A stretch of 64,000 nt of DNA from Geomonas oryzae (GCF_004117875.1 NZ_RAHW01000001.1:930001-994000); one strand, 5' to 3'; counted from the first letter of the stretch, positions 9,608 through 18,688 are shown. The notes: a model not told the origin generated them from the letters alone. A program made the numbers and translations.

Positions 9608-10582
9608 ATGAACATGAAGAAATACCTCCGCTGGGGCGCCGCACTGCTCGCTCTTTATGTCGTCTATGTCGTCGTCTCATTGTTTTTCCTCCCGCCGGTC
9701 ACCGCGCTCAAGAACAAAAAGACCAACATGACCATCCAGGTGAAGGACTGGCAGGGTAACTATCACCCCCTGGTGGTGGGGCCGAAGAACAAGTACTGGA
9801 CCCCGCTCTCCCAGATTCCCTCCGAGATGAAGTGGGCGGTAATCCTCGCCGAGGACGCTTCCTTCTACAAGCACGAGGGGGTCGACGTGAAGGCGATAAA
9901 GGAGGCGATCAAGTACGACCTGGAGAAGCAGAGCTTCGCCCGCGGCGCCTCCACCATCACGCAGCAGGTGGCCAAGAACCTGTTCCTCTCCCAGGAAAAG
10001 ACCCTGACCAGGAAGGCGAAGGAGCTCTACCTGGCGAAGCGGATGGAGCAGGAACTCACCAAGGGGCGCATCATCGAGCTCTACCTGAACGTGATCGAAC
10101 TGGGGCCCATGGTGCACGGCATAGGGCACGGCGCACGCTACTACTTCGGCAAGTCCGCGGCGGCGCTCACCCCGCGCGAGTGCGCTTTCCTCGCCGCCAT
10201 GCTCCCCGGCCCCCGCGTCGCCTACAACCCGTACAAGAACCTGGACAAGGTGCTCAAGCGCTCGAACATGATCCTGCGGCTTTTGGCCAACAAGGGGGTG
10301 CTCTCCTCCGGGGAATACCAGGCGGCACTGGCCGAGATGCCCAACATCGGCCGCCTGCAGAGAAAGGTCGACGAGAGCATCAAGCAGGTCGAGGTCATGG
10401 CGAACCGCACCAGCGCCACCGTACCGCAGGGCTTGTCGGACGAGCCGGGAACGGGGGGCGCCGAGACCTCGGGAGGTGCAGCCGGCGAGCAGCCTGCCGC
10501 AGGCGAGCCCGCGCCGGAAAAAGCCCCGGACGCAGGCGCTCCTCCCGCGAAGGAGGAGGCCCCGGCGCAGGAGAAGCAGTAG
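9608..10582 (+). CDS. mtgA: Monofunctional peptidoglycan glycosyltransferase (GT51)
   Basis: 324 residues from ATG 9608, which follows AAAGGAATC; upstream in-frame codons fall inside the repeat. One membrane helix (about 10-28) anchors a periplasmic GT51 domain (about 75-245) that polymerises lipid II into glycan strands. Signatures are the catalytic Glu in LAEDASFYKHEG, the ASTITQQVAKNLFLS motif, KRMEQELTKGRIIELYLN, and the late GKSAAALTPREC. There is no transpeptidase domain, so it is MtgA-like rather than a bifunctional PBP. The last 65 residues are a low-complexity Ala/Pro/Glu tail not normal for MtgA and probably disordered. Confidence 0.9.
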   Translation: MNMKKYLRWGAALLALYVVYVVVSLFFLPPVTALKNKKTNMTIQVKDWQGNYHPLVVGPKNKYWTPLSQIPSEMKWAVILAEDASFYKHEGVDVKAIKEAIKYDLEKQSFARGASTITQQVAKNLFLSQEKTLTRKAKELYLAKRMEQELTKGRIIELYLNVIELGPMVHGIGHGARYYFGKSAAALTPRECAFLAAMLPGPRVAYNPYKNLDKVLKRSNMILRLLANKGVLSSGEYQAALAEMPNIGRLQRKVDESIKQVEVMANRTSATVPQGLSDEPGTGGAETSGGAAGEQPAAGEPAPEKAPDAGAPPAKEEAPAQEKQ

Positions 10583-10627
10583 CGTCCCGGGAGTTCCCCC
10601 CTTCCTCGATCAGATCATCACCATCGA

Positions 10628-10660
10628 AAGGGGACTGGCACCTGCGGAGCCAGTCCCCTT
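10628..10660. repeat. Intergenic palindromic repeat, family A, inverted copy
   Basis: AAGGGGACTGGC / GCCAGTCCCCTT arms around ACCTGCGGA: the best-formed palindrome of the three family A copies. It follows mtgA and could also act as its terminator. Confidence 0.75.
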
Positions 10661-10717
10661 CTTCACTTTCGTCCCCCTCCCGCCGCACCTCTTAGCCTTC
10701 CCTTAGAAAACTCCCCC

Positions 10718-10744
10718 TCAAGTTCCCATTAAATCTGCCGACAT
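10718..10744 (+). promoter_or_regulatory. Sigma-28 (FliA)-type promoter
   Basis: TCAAGTTC at 10718-10725, exactly 11 bp, then GCCGACAT at 10737-10744. Against the textbook FliA consensus TAAAGTTT-N11-GCCGATAA this matches most positions with the correct spacing. It lies 42 bp before the HD-GYP gene, tying that gene to the flagellar or chemotaxis regulon. Confidence 0.6.
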
Positions 10745-10785
10745 TACGTAAGGGAGCACGCATCGCCCAAACATCCGGAGAAGCT

Positions 10786-11859
10786 ATGGAAACAACTGTG
10801 TCCGGTCGCGTCATCCTGGTTGACGACGACCCTTACGTCCTGGAGAGCGTCGCCCTGCTCCTGTCGGTGAGCGGCTTCGAGGTGCATCCCTTCTCGAACG
10901 GCATGGAGGCGTTGGAACTTTTGCGCCAGTCGCCGCCGGACGTGGTGCTGACCGACGTCAACATGCCCCAGATGACCGGTATCGACCTCCTGGAACAGGT
11001 GCACGAGTTCGACAAGGATATCCCGGTGATCCTGATGACCGCGTATGCGGAGCTGGAGATGGCGGTCTCGGCGATCAAGAAGGGGGCGTTCGACTTCATC
11101 ATCAAGCCCTTCAAGACCCCGTACCTGATCTACGCCGTCGAGAAGGGGATCAACTACCAGCGCCTGGTCCTGGTCGAGAAGAACTACAAGGCCGAGCTCG
11201 AGCGCCAGGTCCTCGACAGGACCCGAGAGCTTGGGGAGGCGCTGGTGCAGATGCGCGCCATGAGCCGGGAGACCATCGAGAGGCTCACCGCGGCGGCGGA
11301 GCTTAGGGACGAGGACACGGGCAAACACATCGCCCGCATCGGCTTGTACGCGAAGCGGCTGGCCGAGCAGCTCGCCATGCCGCGCGATTTCATCGACGCC
11401 ATCGCCATGTCGGCGCCGATGCACGACGTCGGCAAGATCGGCATCCCGGACGCCATCCTGCTCAAGGCCGGGCCGCTAAACGGCGAGGAGTTCGAGATCA
11501 TGAAGGGGCACACCACCATCGGCGGAAAGATCCTCGCCGGGTCGAACCACATGGTGCTGCAAATGGCGGCCTCCATCGCCAATACCCATCATGAGCGCTG
11601 GGACGGCAGCGGCTATCCCGCGCGACTCGTCGGGGAGGCGACCCCCATGGAGGGGCGCATCGTCATGCTGGTGGACCAGTACGACGCGCTCCGGAGCAAG
11701 CGGGTCTACAAGCCCGCCCTTGACCACGACAGGACCGTGGAGATCATCACCAAGGGAGATGGCAGGACCATGCCGCACCATTTCGATCCGGAGGTCCTGG
11801 AGGCCTTCGCGGGGGCGGCGGGAGACTTCGAGCAGATTTTCGCCACCCACACCGACTAA
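10786..11859 (+). CDS. Response regulator with HD-GYP c-di-GMP phosphodiesterase domain
   Basis: 357 residues. A receiver (about 8-125) has DDD at 13-15 and Asp-57 in LTDVNMP. A short coiled linker is followed by an HD-GYP domain (about 160-340) with DTGKHIARI, the HD pair in [17 protein letters not shown], and [11 protein letters not shown]. All hallmark residues are present, so hydrolysis of c-di-GMP is expected (RpfG class). The next gene, 19 bp on, is a diguanylate cyclase, so opposite activities are co-transcribed. The sigma-28-like promoter suggests expression with the motility genes. Confidence 0.93.
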   Translation: METTVSGRVILVDDDPYVLESVALLLSVSGFEVHPFSNGMEALELLRQSPPDVVLTDVNMPQMTGIDLLEQVHEFDKDIPVILMTAYAELEMAVSAIKKGAFDFIIKPFKTPYLIYAVEKGINYQRLVLVEKNYKAELERQVLDRTRELGEALVQMRAMSRETIERLTAAAELRDEDTGKHIARIGLYAKRLAEQLAMPRDFIDAIAMSAPMHDVGKIGIPDAILLKAGPLNGEEFEIMKGHTTIGGKILAGSNHMVLQMAASIANTHHERWDGSGYPARLVGEATPMEGRIVMLVDQYDALRSKRVYKPALDHDRTVEIITKGDGRTMPHHFDPEVLEAFAGAAGDFEQIFATHTD

Positions 11860-11877
11860 ACGAAGCAGACGACGGCA

Positions 11878-14301
11878 ATGTCGAGGTTCAGCCTGAAAAT
11901 AAAGCTGGCTGCGGTGGTCTTCATCCTGGTCGGCACCGTGAGCACCGGGGTCGCCGGGCTGGGACTCCTGTTCTTCATCCAGGAGTTCAAGGCCAGCACC
12001 GCTAGTCGCCAGTTCTCCGTGGTGAGCGCAATGGCCGGCGAGCTCGACGACCGCATCACCGCGGCGCAGCGGGAGCTCACCGCCGTCGCACTCAGTATCC
12101 CCCCCTCCATGGCGGGTGACGCCGCCGAATTGCAGCATTTCCTCGACGCCCGCCTCGACCTGCACCAGGTTTTCAGCGACGGCACCGCCTTCTTCTCGCC
12201 TGCCGGCACCCTCTTGGCCTACGCGCCGGGGGAGACCCCCCTCATCGGAAAAAGTTTCGCCACGCGCGAGTACTTCGTGCGCACGATCTCCTCAGGCAGG
12301 CCGTACATATCCCCACCCTTCACCTCGGCCCGGGGCGAGGGGCGTCAGGTCGTGATCTTCACCGCACCGGTCATGGGCGCCGACGGCAGCGTGATCGGGG
12401 TGCTGGGGGGTAAGGTGGAACTCCGGGAGGAGAATTTCCTGAGCCGGGTGGCCCGCATGCATGTGGGGGACGGCGGCAACTTCTTCCTCTTCAACGATAA
12501 CCGCCAGATGATCGCGCACCCGGACCGGGAAAAGGTCGGCCTTCCCATGGTGCACAAGGGAGAGAAGGAACTCTTGGACCGGGTCATCGCCGGTTACGAG
12601 GGGAGCGGAGAGATGCTGAGCCCCTCGGGCGTCGCCGGCATCTACTCCTTCAAACGGCTGAAGACGACGGGGTGGATCCTCGCGGCGGAGCGCCCGCTCA
12701 CAACGGCCTACGAGCCGATCGCCCGGGCGGAAAGGCTCGTCCTCTACAGCCTCTGTGCGCTACTGCCGCTGGCGCTCATCACCATCTGGCTCTTCGTCGG
12801 CCGTCTCACCGCTCCGCTTCTGATGTTCGCCGGCCGGGTGCGCGAGTCCGGGCGCGACGGGACCCCGTTCACGCCTATCCCGCTGCAAAGCGGGGACGAG
12901 ATCGGCGAGCTGGTGCAGGCCTTCAACGCGATGATGCAGGAGCTGGCCAGCCAGCGGCGCCTGCTGGAGCGGGAGAAGAGCTTCGCTGAAGAGCTGTTGC
13001 AGCATTCCGCCGTTCCCTGCTTCGTCATCGATGCCCAGCACCGGGTCATCATCTGGAACAGGGCGATGGAGGAGCTGACCGGCGTGGGGGCATCGCGTCA
13101 GGTCGGCGGGGCCGAGCCGTGGCGCGCCTTCTACGGGCAACCGCGCCGGGTGCTGGCCGACGTGGTGGTGGATGGAGCGCTGCAGGAGATGGCGGATCTC
13201 TACCCCTGCTACGCGGACTCGGCCCTCATCCCGGAGGGGCTCCGGGCGGAGGGGTGGTACCGGCTCAAGGGGAAACAGCGCTACCTCTGCTTCGACGCCG
13301 CCCCGATCCGTGACGCCGAGGGGAACCTTCTGGCGGCGATCCAGACCCTGCAGGACGTGACCACGCGCGCCAACACCGAAGAGCAGTTGAGGAACATGGT
13401 CGAGGCGATCGGCGAGAGCGAGGAGCGCTTCCGCCGCCTGGTGGAGCTCTCCCTCGACGGCATCGCCATCCTCGTGGACCGCTGCTTCGTCTTCGTCAAC
13501 CCGGCGGGGTGCGAGATGCTCGGGTGCGGGGTTCCGGAAGAGCTCATGGGGCGCGAGATGCGGGAGTTCATCCAAAGGGAGTCTGAGGAGGTCTTCCTGG
13601 AGCAGATGGGCTACGCGGAGTCGAGCGACACCACCGCGCCGTGGGTCGAGGAGAGGCTCTTGCGCAGCGACCGGACCGCCATCGAGGTGGAGCTCGGGGT
13701 GGGGCCCTTCGTGTACCGGGGACAGAAAGCGCTGCAGGTCATCTTTCGGGACATCACCGAGCGAAAACTCGCCAAGGCGCGTCTGGAAACGCTTGCCCAC
13801 TACGACTCGCTCACCTTCCTGCCGAACCGGGTGCTCTTCTTCGATCGGTTGAACCACGTGGTCTCCGAGGCGAAGCGCTACCATCACCCGATGGCGCTCA
13901 TGTACCTGGATCTCGACTGCTTCAAGGAGGTGAACGATCGCTTCGGTCATGCCGCGGGGGACGTGGTGCTCGTGGAGGCGGGACGCCGCCTCAAGGATTG
14001 CGTGCGCGCCTGCGACATGGTGGCGCGCATGGGAGGGGACGAGTTCACCATCATCCTGAGCAAGATGGCGGAGCCGCAGGACGCGGCGGTGGTTGCGGAG
14101 CGGATCATCGCGGCGTTCTCGATCCCCTTCCAGTTGGAAGGGGAGGAGGCGTCGGTCGGGGTGAGCATCGGCATCTGCATCTACCCCGTCAGCGATACCG
14201 ATATGGATGGCATGGTGCGTTGCGCCGACGGCGCCATGTACCGCGCCAAGCAGGACGGCAAGAACGTCTACCGCTACTGCGAGGCGCCGTTGGGCGCATA
14301 G
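11878..14301 (+). CDS. Membrane diguanylate cyclase: Cache-HAMP-PAS-PAS-GGDEF
   Basis: 807 residues. A membrane helix (about 10-35), a periplasmic Cache-like sensor (about 40-285), a second helix (about 288-312) and a HAMP-like segment precede two PAS domains (about 375-500 and 515-630). The C-terminal cyclase starts at DSLTFLPNR. The signature MGGDEF lies near residue 720, and five residues upstream is RACD, an RxxD inhibitory site for product feedback. It should make c-di-GMP from GTP. The ribosome site is poor, consistent with translation coupled to the HD-GYP gene 19 bp upstream. Confidence 0.92.
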   Translation: MSRFSLKIKLAAVVFILVGTVSTGVAGLGLLFFIQEFKASTASRQFSVVSAMAGELDDRITAAQRELTAVALSIPPSMAGDAAELQHFLDARLDLHQVFSDGTAFFSPAGTLLAYAPGETPLIGKSFATREYFVRTISSGRPYISPPFTSARGEGRQVVIFTAPVMGADGSVIGVLGGKVELREENFLSRVARMHVGDGGNFFLFNDNRQMIAHPDREKVGLPMVHKGEKELLDRVIAGYEGSGEMLSPSGVAGIYSFKRLKTTGWILAAERPLTTAYEPIARAERLVLYSLCALLPLALITIWLFVGRLTAPLLMFAGRVRESGRDGTPFTPIPLQSGDEIGELVQAFNAMMQELASQRRLLEREKSFAEELLQHSAVPCFVIDAQHRVIIWNRAMEELTGVGASRQVGGAEPWRAFYGQPRRVLADVVVDGALQEMADLYPCYADSALIPEGLRAEGWYRLKGKQRYLCFDAAPIRDAEGNLLAAIQTLQDVTTRANTEEQLRNMVEAIGESEERFRRLVELSLDGIAILVDRCFVFVNPAGCEMLGCGVPEELMGREMREFIQRESEEVFLEQMGYAESSDTTAPWVEERLLRSDRTAIEVELGVGPFVYRGQKALQVIFRDITERKLAKARLETLAHYDSLTFLPNRVLFFDRLNHVVSEAKRYHHPMALMYLDLDCFKEVNDRFGHAAGDVVLVEAGRRLKDCVRACDMVARMGGDEFTIILSKMAEPQDAAVVAERIIAAFSIPFQLEGEEASVGVSIGICIYPVSDTDMDGMVRCADGAMYRAKQDGKNVYRYCEAPLGA

Positions 14302-14327
14302 GTTCGTTGTCGAATCCGCAACGACGG

Positions 14328-14510
14328 CAGGTGTGTCAAGAAGCGCTGCAGGTGACCTCGCGCTCCCCCTCTTGCGAAGGGGGGACGGGGGGCAGGCTCC
14401 CCCTTTGCGAAGGTTTCGGGAACTCCGTGGAACGAGGACAGGTGTGTCCACGAAGCGCTGCAGGTGACCTCGTGCTCCCCCCTTTGCGAAGGGGGGACGG
14501 GGGGGATTTT
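14328..14510. repeat. Two direct copies of intergenic repeat family B
   Basis: Each copy reads GCAGGTGACCTCG, then CTCCCCC...TTGCGAAGGGGGGACGGGGGG. Copy 1 is about 14328-14392 and copy 2 about 14437-14510. Both also share the preceding GGTGTGTC and GAAGCGCTG. A third copy is at 46788. Copy 2 ends in a T run (ATTTTTTG), so the hairpin may terminate transcription. It fills the 339-bp gap between two convergent genes; nothing else is visible there. Confidence 0.75.
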
Positions 14511-14640
14511 TTGCTCTGTAATTCCCGAAGCATCGTTCCTACGGTCCACCGTGGGAACGATTTTCCTTTGGTCTCACTCTGACGTCGGCTTGCGCGCCAG
14601 GTGCTTCGGCAGCTCTTGCATGATCTAATCAGACCATCGT

Positions 14641-15645
14641 TTAAACCCTGAGGCTCTCCACCGCCGCCTCGTCCAAGGCGTTGGCCGTTACGAACTCGCT
14701 CTCGACGCCGTCGCAGGTGACTGCGATGGTGGCGGTTTCACCCGGCTCCGCCTTGGTGTAGCGCAAAAGGATCTGTGCCGCGCGCTCGAGGAGCTCGGGA
14801 GAGCTCTCCCCCATGAGCGCCGCGAGCGGGCTCTTGCCGTCCTTCCAGCGCAGCGCCGCCTCGCCCGCCTGAATGTTGCGCTCGACGAGATCGTTCTCCG
14901 CCTCGTTTCTACCGACGATAACCTTGGTGCGACGGCCGATCCTGAAGTGGCGCCCGAGTTTCAGGAGCCTGAAGTCCCTCATGTTCAGTTCGTCCGAGTT
15001 GTCGAAGACGTCGCGGATCTTGCCGACAAAGGAGAGCTCGGTCAACAGGCACCCGCCGGCCGGGCAGGGGTAGTTTTTCACGTCGAGCTCCTCGGCGAGC
15101 TCGAACTGCTCCTTCCTGGAGCGCCCCGAGATGGAGAGGAGCTTCTCGCGGTCCACCCACCCCTGCTGCTCGGGGATGGTCGGGTTGAAGTGCTTCGCCG
15201 AGAGGGGGCGCAAGAGGAGCCCCTCGAGGCCGCTCTCGCGCTCGATCACGCGCAGCGTGTCGCGGCGCTGGCTCATGGGGCGCTGGCCCAGCACCTCGCC
15301 GGTGATGACGAAGTCGGCGCCCGATTCCTCCATGTACTGTTTCGCCTTCTGCAAAAGGAAGATGCGGCAGTCGACGCAGGGGTTCATCCCCTTGCCGTAG
15401 CCGTGCTTCGGGTTCCTGACGATCTCGAGGTAGTCGGTTCCCTTGTGCATCACCTTGATGGGGATCTTGAACTCCTCCGCGACCCGGACCGCTTCCGACT
15501 TGCAGCCGGCGTTCTTTCCGGTGCAGGTGCAGAAGGGAGAGGTGAAGTTGAGCGCCTCTACTGCGATCCCCTGTTCGAGGAGCACCTTCACGGCGAGGGT
15601 GGAATCAAGTCCGCCCGAGAGCAGGGCGATGGCTTTTCTCTGCAT
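14641..15645 (-). CDS. PP-loop ATPase, ThiI/MnmA-like sulfur-transfer protein
   Basis: 334 residues; ribosome site AAGGAG seven bases before the ATG. The PP-loop SGGLDST (about 10-16) binds ATP to adenylate a substrate, as in ThiI and MnmA tRNA thiolases. Cysteines occur as CTCTGKNAGC (about 39-48), CVDC (about 91-94) and CPAGGC (about 191-196), a set suited to a metal or Fe-S site. Residues from about 220 form a second domain (RHFRIGRRTKVIVGRNEAEN), which I take to be an NFACT-R-like RNA-binding fold. The ThiI THUMP domain is absent. A tRNA modification role is likely, but the exact nucleoside cannot be told from sequence. Confidence 0.72.
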   Translation of the reverse strand: MQRKAIALLSGGLDSTLAVKVLLEQGIAVEALNFTSPFCTCTGKNAGCKSEAVRVAEEFKIPIKVMHKGTDYLEIVRNPKHGYGKGMNPCVDCRIFLLQKAKQYMEESGADFVITGEVLGQRPMSQRRDTLRVIERESGLEGLLLRPLSAKHFNPTIPEQQGWVDREKLLSISGRSRKEQFELAEELDVKNYPCPAGGCLLTELSFVGKIRDVFDNSDELNMRDFRLLKLGRHFRIGRRTKVIVGRNEAENDLVERNIQAGEAALRWKDGKSPLAALMGESSPELLERAAQILLRYTKAEPGETATIAVTCDGVESEFVTANALDEAAVESLRV

Positions 15646-15655
15646 GCAAACTCCT

Positions 15656-15889
15656 TATTCAATTGACAATTGAGAATTGGCAATTGACAACTTGTTGTCT
15701 TTTTCAGTAATGATGGCAGTGACTTGCAACGCGACTTACGGATAGTCAGGAAGGGGATCTGCGTTGAGGTTCTGCTTGTAGAGGTACGTGGCAATAGGCT
15801 TCTATGCCTGCATCAAACGTGGCATTGTCAATTGTCCACTGTCAATTGTCAATTGATTTGTGTCTTGCCATTGTCAATTGTCATTCGAA
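15656..15889. repeat. CAATTGACAATTG-type repeats in inverted orientation
   Basis: A left block (15657-15691) of CAATTGACAATTG units faces a right block (15829-15889) of the complementary GTCAATTGTC units, with about 135 bp of ordinary sequence between. The blocks are AT-rich against a GC-rich background. They occupy the 301-bp gap between two divergently transcribed genes; no gene lies between them. Confidence 0.7.
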
Positions 15890-15946
15890 GCGTTTTCGGG
15901 TACATTTCCGTGGCACCGCCATCTGCAGGAACCCGGAGGTAATGCA

Positions 15947-17605
15947 ATGAACGGGCTTGTCAAGGAAGGATCCATCGGTGAGGTCCTTTTCAAATCGCAG
16001 ATCATCACCGAACATGAGTTGAGGGCCGCCCTCGAGGCGCAGAAGGTCTCGGGATGCCGGGTCGGCGAAGCGCTGGTCCGCATGGGGGTGGTCACCCAGG
16101 AGGACATCGACTGGGCGCTCGCCAACCAGCTGAACATCCCCTACGTACGCCTCAAAAAGGAGAACATCGACCCCGCCGCCGTGGAGAAGGTCCCGGGTGA
16201 GCTGGCGCGGCGTTACAGCCTCTGTCCGGTGGTGCTTACCGGCACCGAGCTCTCGGTCGCCATGGCCGACCCGCTCGACAAGGGCGCCATCGAGGAACTC
16301 TCCCGCGTCACCGGGTGTCACGTCAACATCTCCGTCGGTCTCATCCGCGAGATCCGCGAGATGCACGAGATCCTCTACGGGCCCGACGTCACGGAGCCGG
16401 AACTCGGTTTCTCCTCGGGGCTTTTCAGCGCGGCCGTTCTCTCCTCGATCAACACGGACCTCACCTGCGCGACCCTTTTGAACCACCTCCTCTTGCGCGT
16501 GGTGCAGCAGAAGTTCGACAGCCTTGCCCTGCAGCCCCTGGGGGAACGGGTGCGCTTTCTCGCCCGCGCCGGGAGAAAGACCACCGAACTCGGCAGCCTC
16601 GCCGGGACCCACTACGCCCTTCTCACCGAGCGCATCCGGCGCCTCTGCTCGCTCCCCGCTGCCACCCAGGGGGCGGCGAACGGCGTGCTCAGGTTCGTGT
16701 TGCAGGGAAAGAAGATCCCCTTCCAGGCGCTCCTCATGGCTGGGGACGGCGGCGAGTACGTGACGCTCAGGCTGCACGTGAGCGCGCCGCAGCTAACCTC
16801 CTTCGACGACCTGGGGCTCGCCCCGCGGCAGCGCGCCGACCTCGACGCCCTTACCGGCGTCCGCGACGGTCTCATCCTCTTCTACGGCAGGGAGCCGGAG
16901 ACGCGCGGCAGGCTCATCGACCTCTTCCTCGACTCGTGCGACCACACCGACCGCAACGTGATGATCGTGGGTGAGCGGCTCGGGCGCGGCAGGGTGCGCT
17001 TTCCCCGCCTCCCCCTGGCGCGTTGCATCGCCGACGACACCGCCGCCGTGGTGACCCGGGCCATGGACCACGATCCCGACACCCTCGTCATCGAGGACAT
17101 AACCGAGCTTCCCGCCTTCATCGCGGCGAGCAAGGCGGTGATGCGCGGCAAACTGGTGCTTGCCGGGATCTCGCACGGGAGCAAGGGTGAGGTGCTGAAA
17201 CAGCTTCTCTACCTGATCCAGAAGAACTTCCTGATCCCGACCCATCTGAAGGGGGTGATCGGCTGCCGCAGCGTTTTCCTCCTCTGCCCCGAGTGCAAGG
17301 AACGCTACGTACCCGCACCGGAGGAGTCGGCCGCACTGAGGCTTCCGGCTGCCGAGCGCGCCTCTTTCCGCCCCGTCGGCTGCCCGGCCTGCGACCAGAC
17401 CGGCTACCTGGGGAGGAAATACCTCCTGGAGGTGCTCCGTTTCGACGGCGAGCTCCTGGAGGCGCTTGAGATGATCCGCAACAGCGACGAGATGCTCCGC
17501 TACTTAAGGGAGTCCGGCTTCCGTGGCGTGGCCGAAGAGGGGCTCGAGCTCCTCGAGCGCGGGGAAATCTCCCCGGGCGAATATGTCGCCTCGATACTAC
17601 TGTGA
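15947..17605 (+). CDS. PilB/GspE-like protein lacking Walker A (degenerate type II/IV ATPase)
   Basis: 552 residues from ATG 15947, six bases after CGGAGG; an upstream in-frame extension lies in repeats. Residues 1-150 match the N-terminal GspE/MshE domain (GEVLFKSQIITEHELRAAL, RVGEALVRMGVVTQEDID), which binds c-di-GMP in some homologues. The central part follows the PilB plan, but where GxxxxGK(S/T) should stand the sequence is LFYGREPETRGRLID, with no lysine. The Walker B area HDPDTLVIEDI and the cysteines CPEC and CPAC with TGYLGRKYLLEVL are kept. ATP hydrolysis looks impossible. It lies 12 bp before pilT, so it may be a regulatory or structural partner of the pilus motor (inference). Confidence 0.82.
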   Translation: MNGLVKEGSIGEVLFKSQIITEHELRAALEAQKVSGCRVGEALVRMGVVTQEDIDWALANQLNIPYVRLKKENIDPAAVEKVPGELARRYSLCPVVLTGTELSVAMADPLDKGAIEELSRVTGCHVNISVGLIREIREMHEILYGPDVTEPELGFSSGLFSAAVLSSINTDLTCATLLNHLLLRVVQQKFDSLALQPLGERVRFLARAGRKTTELGSLAGTHYALLTERIRRLCSLPAATQGAANGVLRFVLQGKKIPFQALLMAGDGGEYVTLRLHVSAPQLTSFDDLGLAPRQRADLDALTGVRDGLILFYGREPETRGRLIDLFLDSCDHTDRNVMIVGERLGRGRVRFPRLPLARCIADDTAAVVTRAMDHDPDTLVIEDITELPAFIAASKAVMRGKLVLAGISHGSKGEVLKQLLYLIQKNFLIPTHLKGVIGCRSVFLLCPECKERYVPAPEESAALRLPAAERASFRPVGCPACDQTGYLGRKYLLEVLRFDGELLEALEMIRNSDEMLRYLRESGFRGVAEEGLELLERGEISPGEYVASILL

Positions 17606-17617
17606 CGGAGATGAGAT

Positions 17618-18688
17618 ATGGCAAGGATTGATGCGCTGTTCAAGCTGATGCACGATGCCGGGGCTTCCGATTTGCACCTCTCCGCGGGCTCTCCCCCGAT
17701 TTTCCGTTTGCGCGGCGAAATGGAGCGTCAGAACTTCAAAACGCTTTCCCACGAGGAGCTTAAGGCGATCCTCTTCGAGATCCTGACGCCGAAGCAGCGC
17801 GAGACCTTCGAGGAGAAGCACGACCTCGACTTCGCCTACTCGGTACCTGGGCTGGCGCGCTTCCGCGGCAACTACATGTTGCAGCACCGCGGCATCGCGG
17901 CCGTGTTCAGGATCATCCCGAGCAAGATCCTCTCGGCCGACGATCTGGGTCTTCCCGACGGTATCAGGAACATGACCAAGCTAAGGAAGGGGCTCGTGCT
18001 CGTCACAGGGCCTACCGGGAGCGGCAAGTCCACCACCCTTGCCGCCATGATCGACCTGATCAACAGCACGCGGCGCGAGCACATCCTGACCCTCGAGGAC
18101 CCGCTCGAGTTCATCCACGAGAACAAGATGTCGCTCTTCAACCAGCGCCAGATCGGCGAGCATTCCGAGAGCTTTTCGAGCGCTTTAAGGGCGGCGTTGA
18201 GGGAGGACCCGGACGTGATCCTGGTAGGCGAGATGCGCGACCTGGAGACCATCGGCCTCGCCATGAGCGCCGCCGAGACCGGGCACCTCGTCTTCGGCAC
18301 ACTGCACACGAGCTCCGCCGCGAAGACGGTGGACCGCATCATCGACGTCTTTCCGAAGGACGCCCAGGAACAGGCGCGCGCCATCCTCTCCGAGTCGCTC
18401 AAGGGGGTCGTCTGTCAGCAGCTTTTGAAGACCGCCGACGGGAAGGGGAGGGCGGCCGCCCAGGAGATCATGGTCTGGAACCCCGCGGTCGGCAACCTGA
18501 TCCGGGAAGGGAAGACCTTCCAGATCCCATCGATCATGCAGACCGGTCGAAAGGACGGGATGCAGCTTATGGACCAGCACATCCTCGATCTTTTGAAGAC
18601 CAAGCGTGTGAGCCCGGAGGAGGCGTACCGCTGCTGTCAGGACAAGCGGCAGTTCGAGCAGTACCTCACCACCCCCCCCGAGCATTAG
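17618..18688 (+). CDS. pilT: Type IV pilus retraction ATPase PilT
   Basis: 356 residues. PilT hexamers depolymerise pilin and pull the pilus back at the inner membrane. The N-terminus ASDLHLSAGSPPIFR is typical. Walker A is GPTGSGKST at 131-139, the Asp box is TLEDPLEF, Walker B is DPDVILVGEMRD, and the His box is HLVFGTLHTSSAAKT. The segment AVGNLIREGK corresponds to the AIRNLIRE motif needed for retraction. Everything required for activity is present, in contrast to the preceding gene. A strong terminator follows. Confidence 0.96.
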   Translation: MARIDALFKLMHDAGASDLHLSAGSPPIFRLRGEMERQNFKTLSHEELKAILFEILTPKQRETFEEKHDLDFAYSVPGLARFRGNYMLQHRGIAAVFRIIPSKILSADDLGLPDGIRNMTKLRKGLVLVTGPTGSGKSTTLAAMIDLINSTRREHILTLEDPLEFIHENKMSLFNQRQIGEHSESFSSALRAALREDPDVILVGEMRDLETIGLAMSAAETGHLVFGTLHTSSAAKTVDRIIDVFPKDAQEQARAILSESLKGVVCQQLLKTADGKGRAAAQEIMVWNPAVGNLIREGKTFQIPSIMQTGRKDGMQLMDQHILDLLKTKRVSPEEAYRCCQDKRQFEQYLTTPPEH

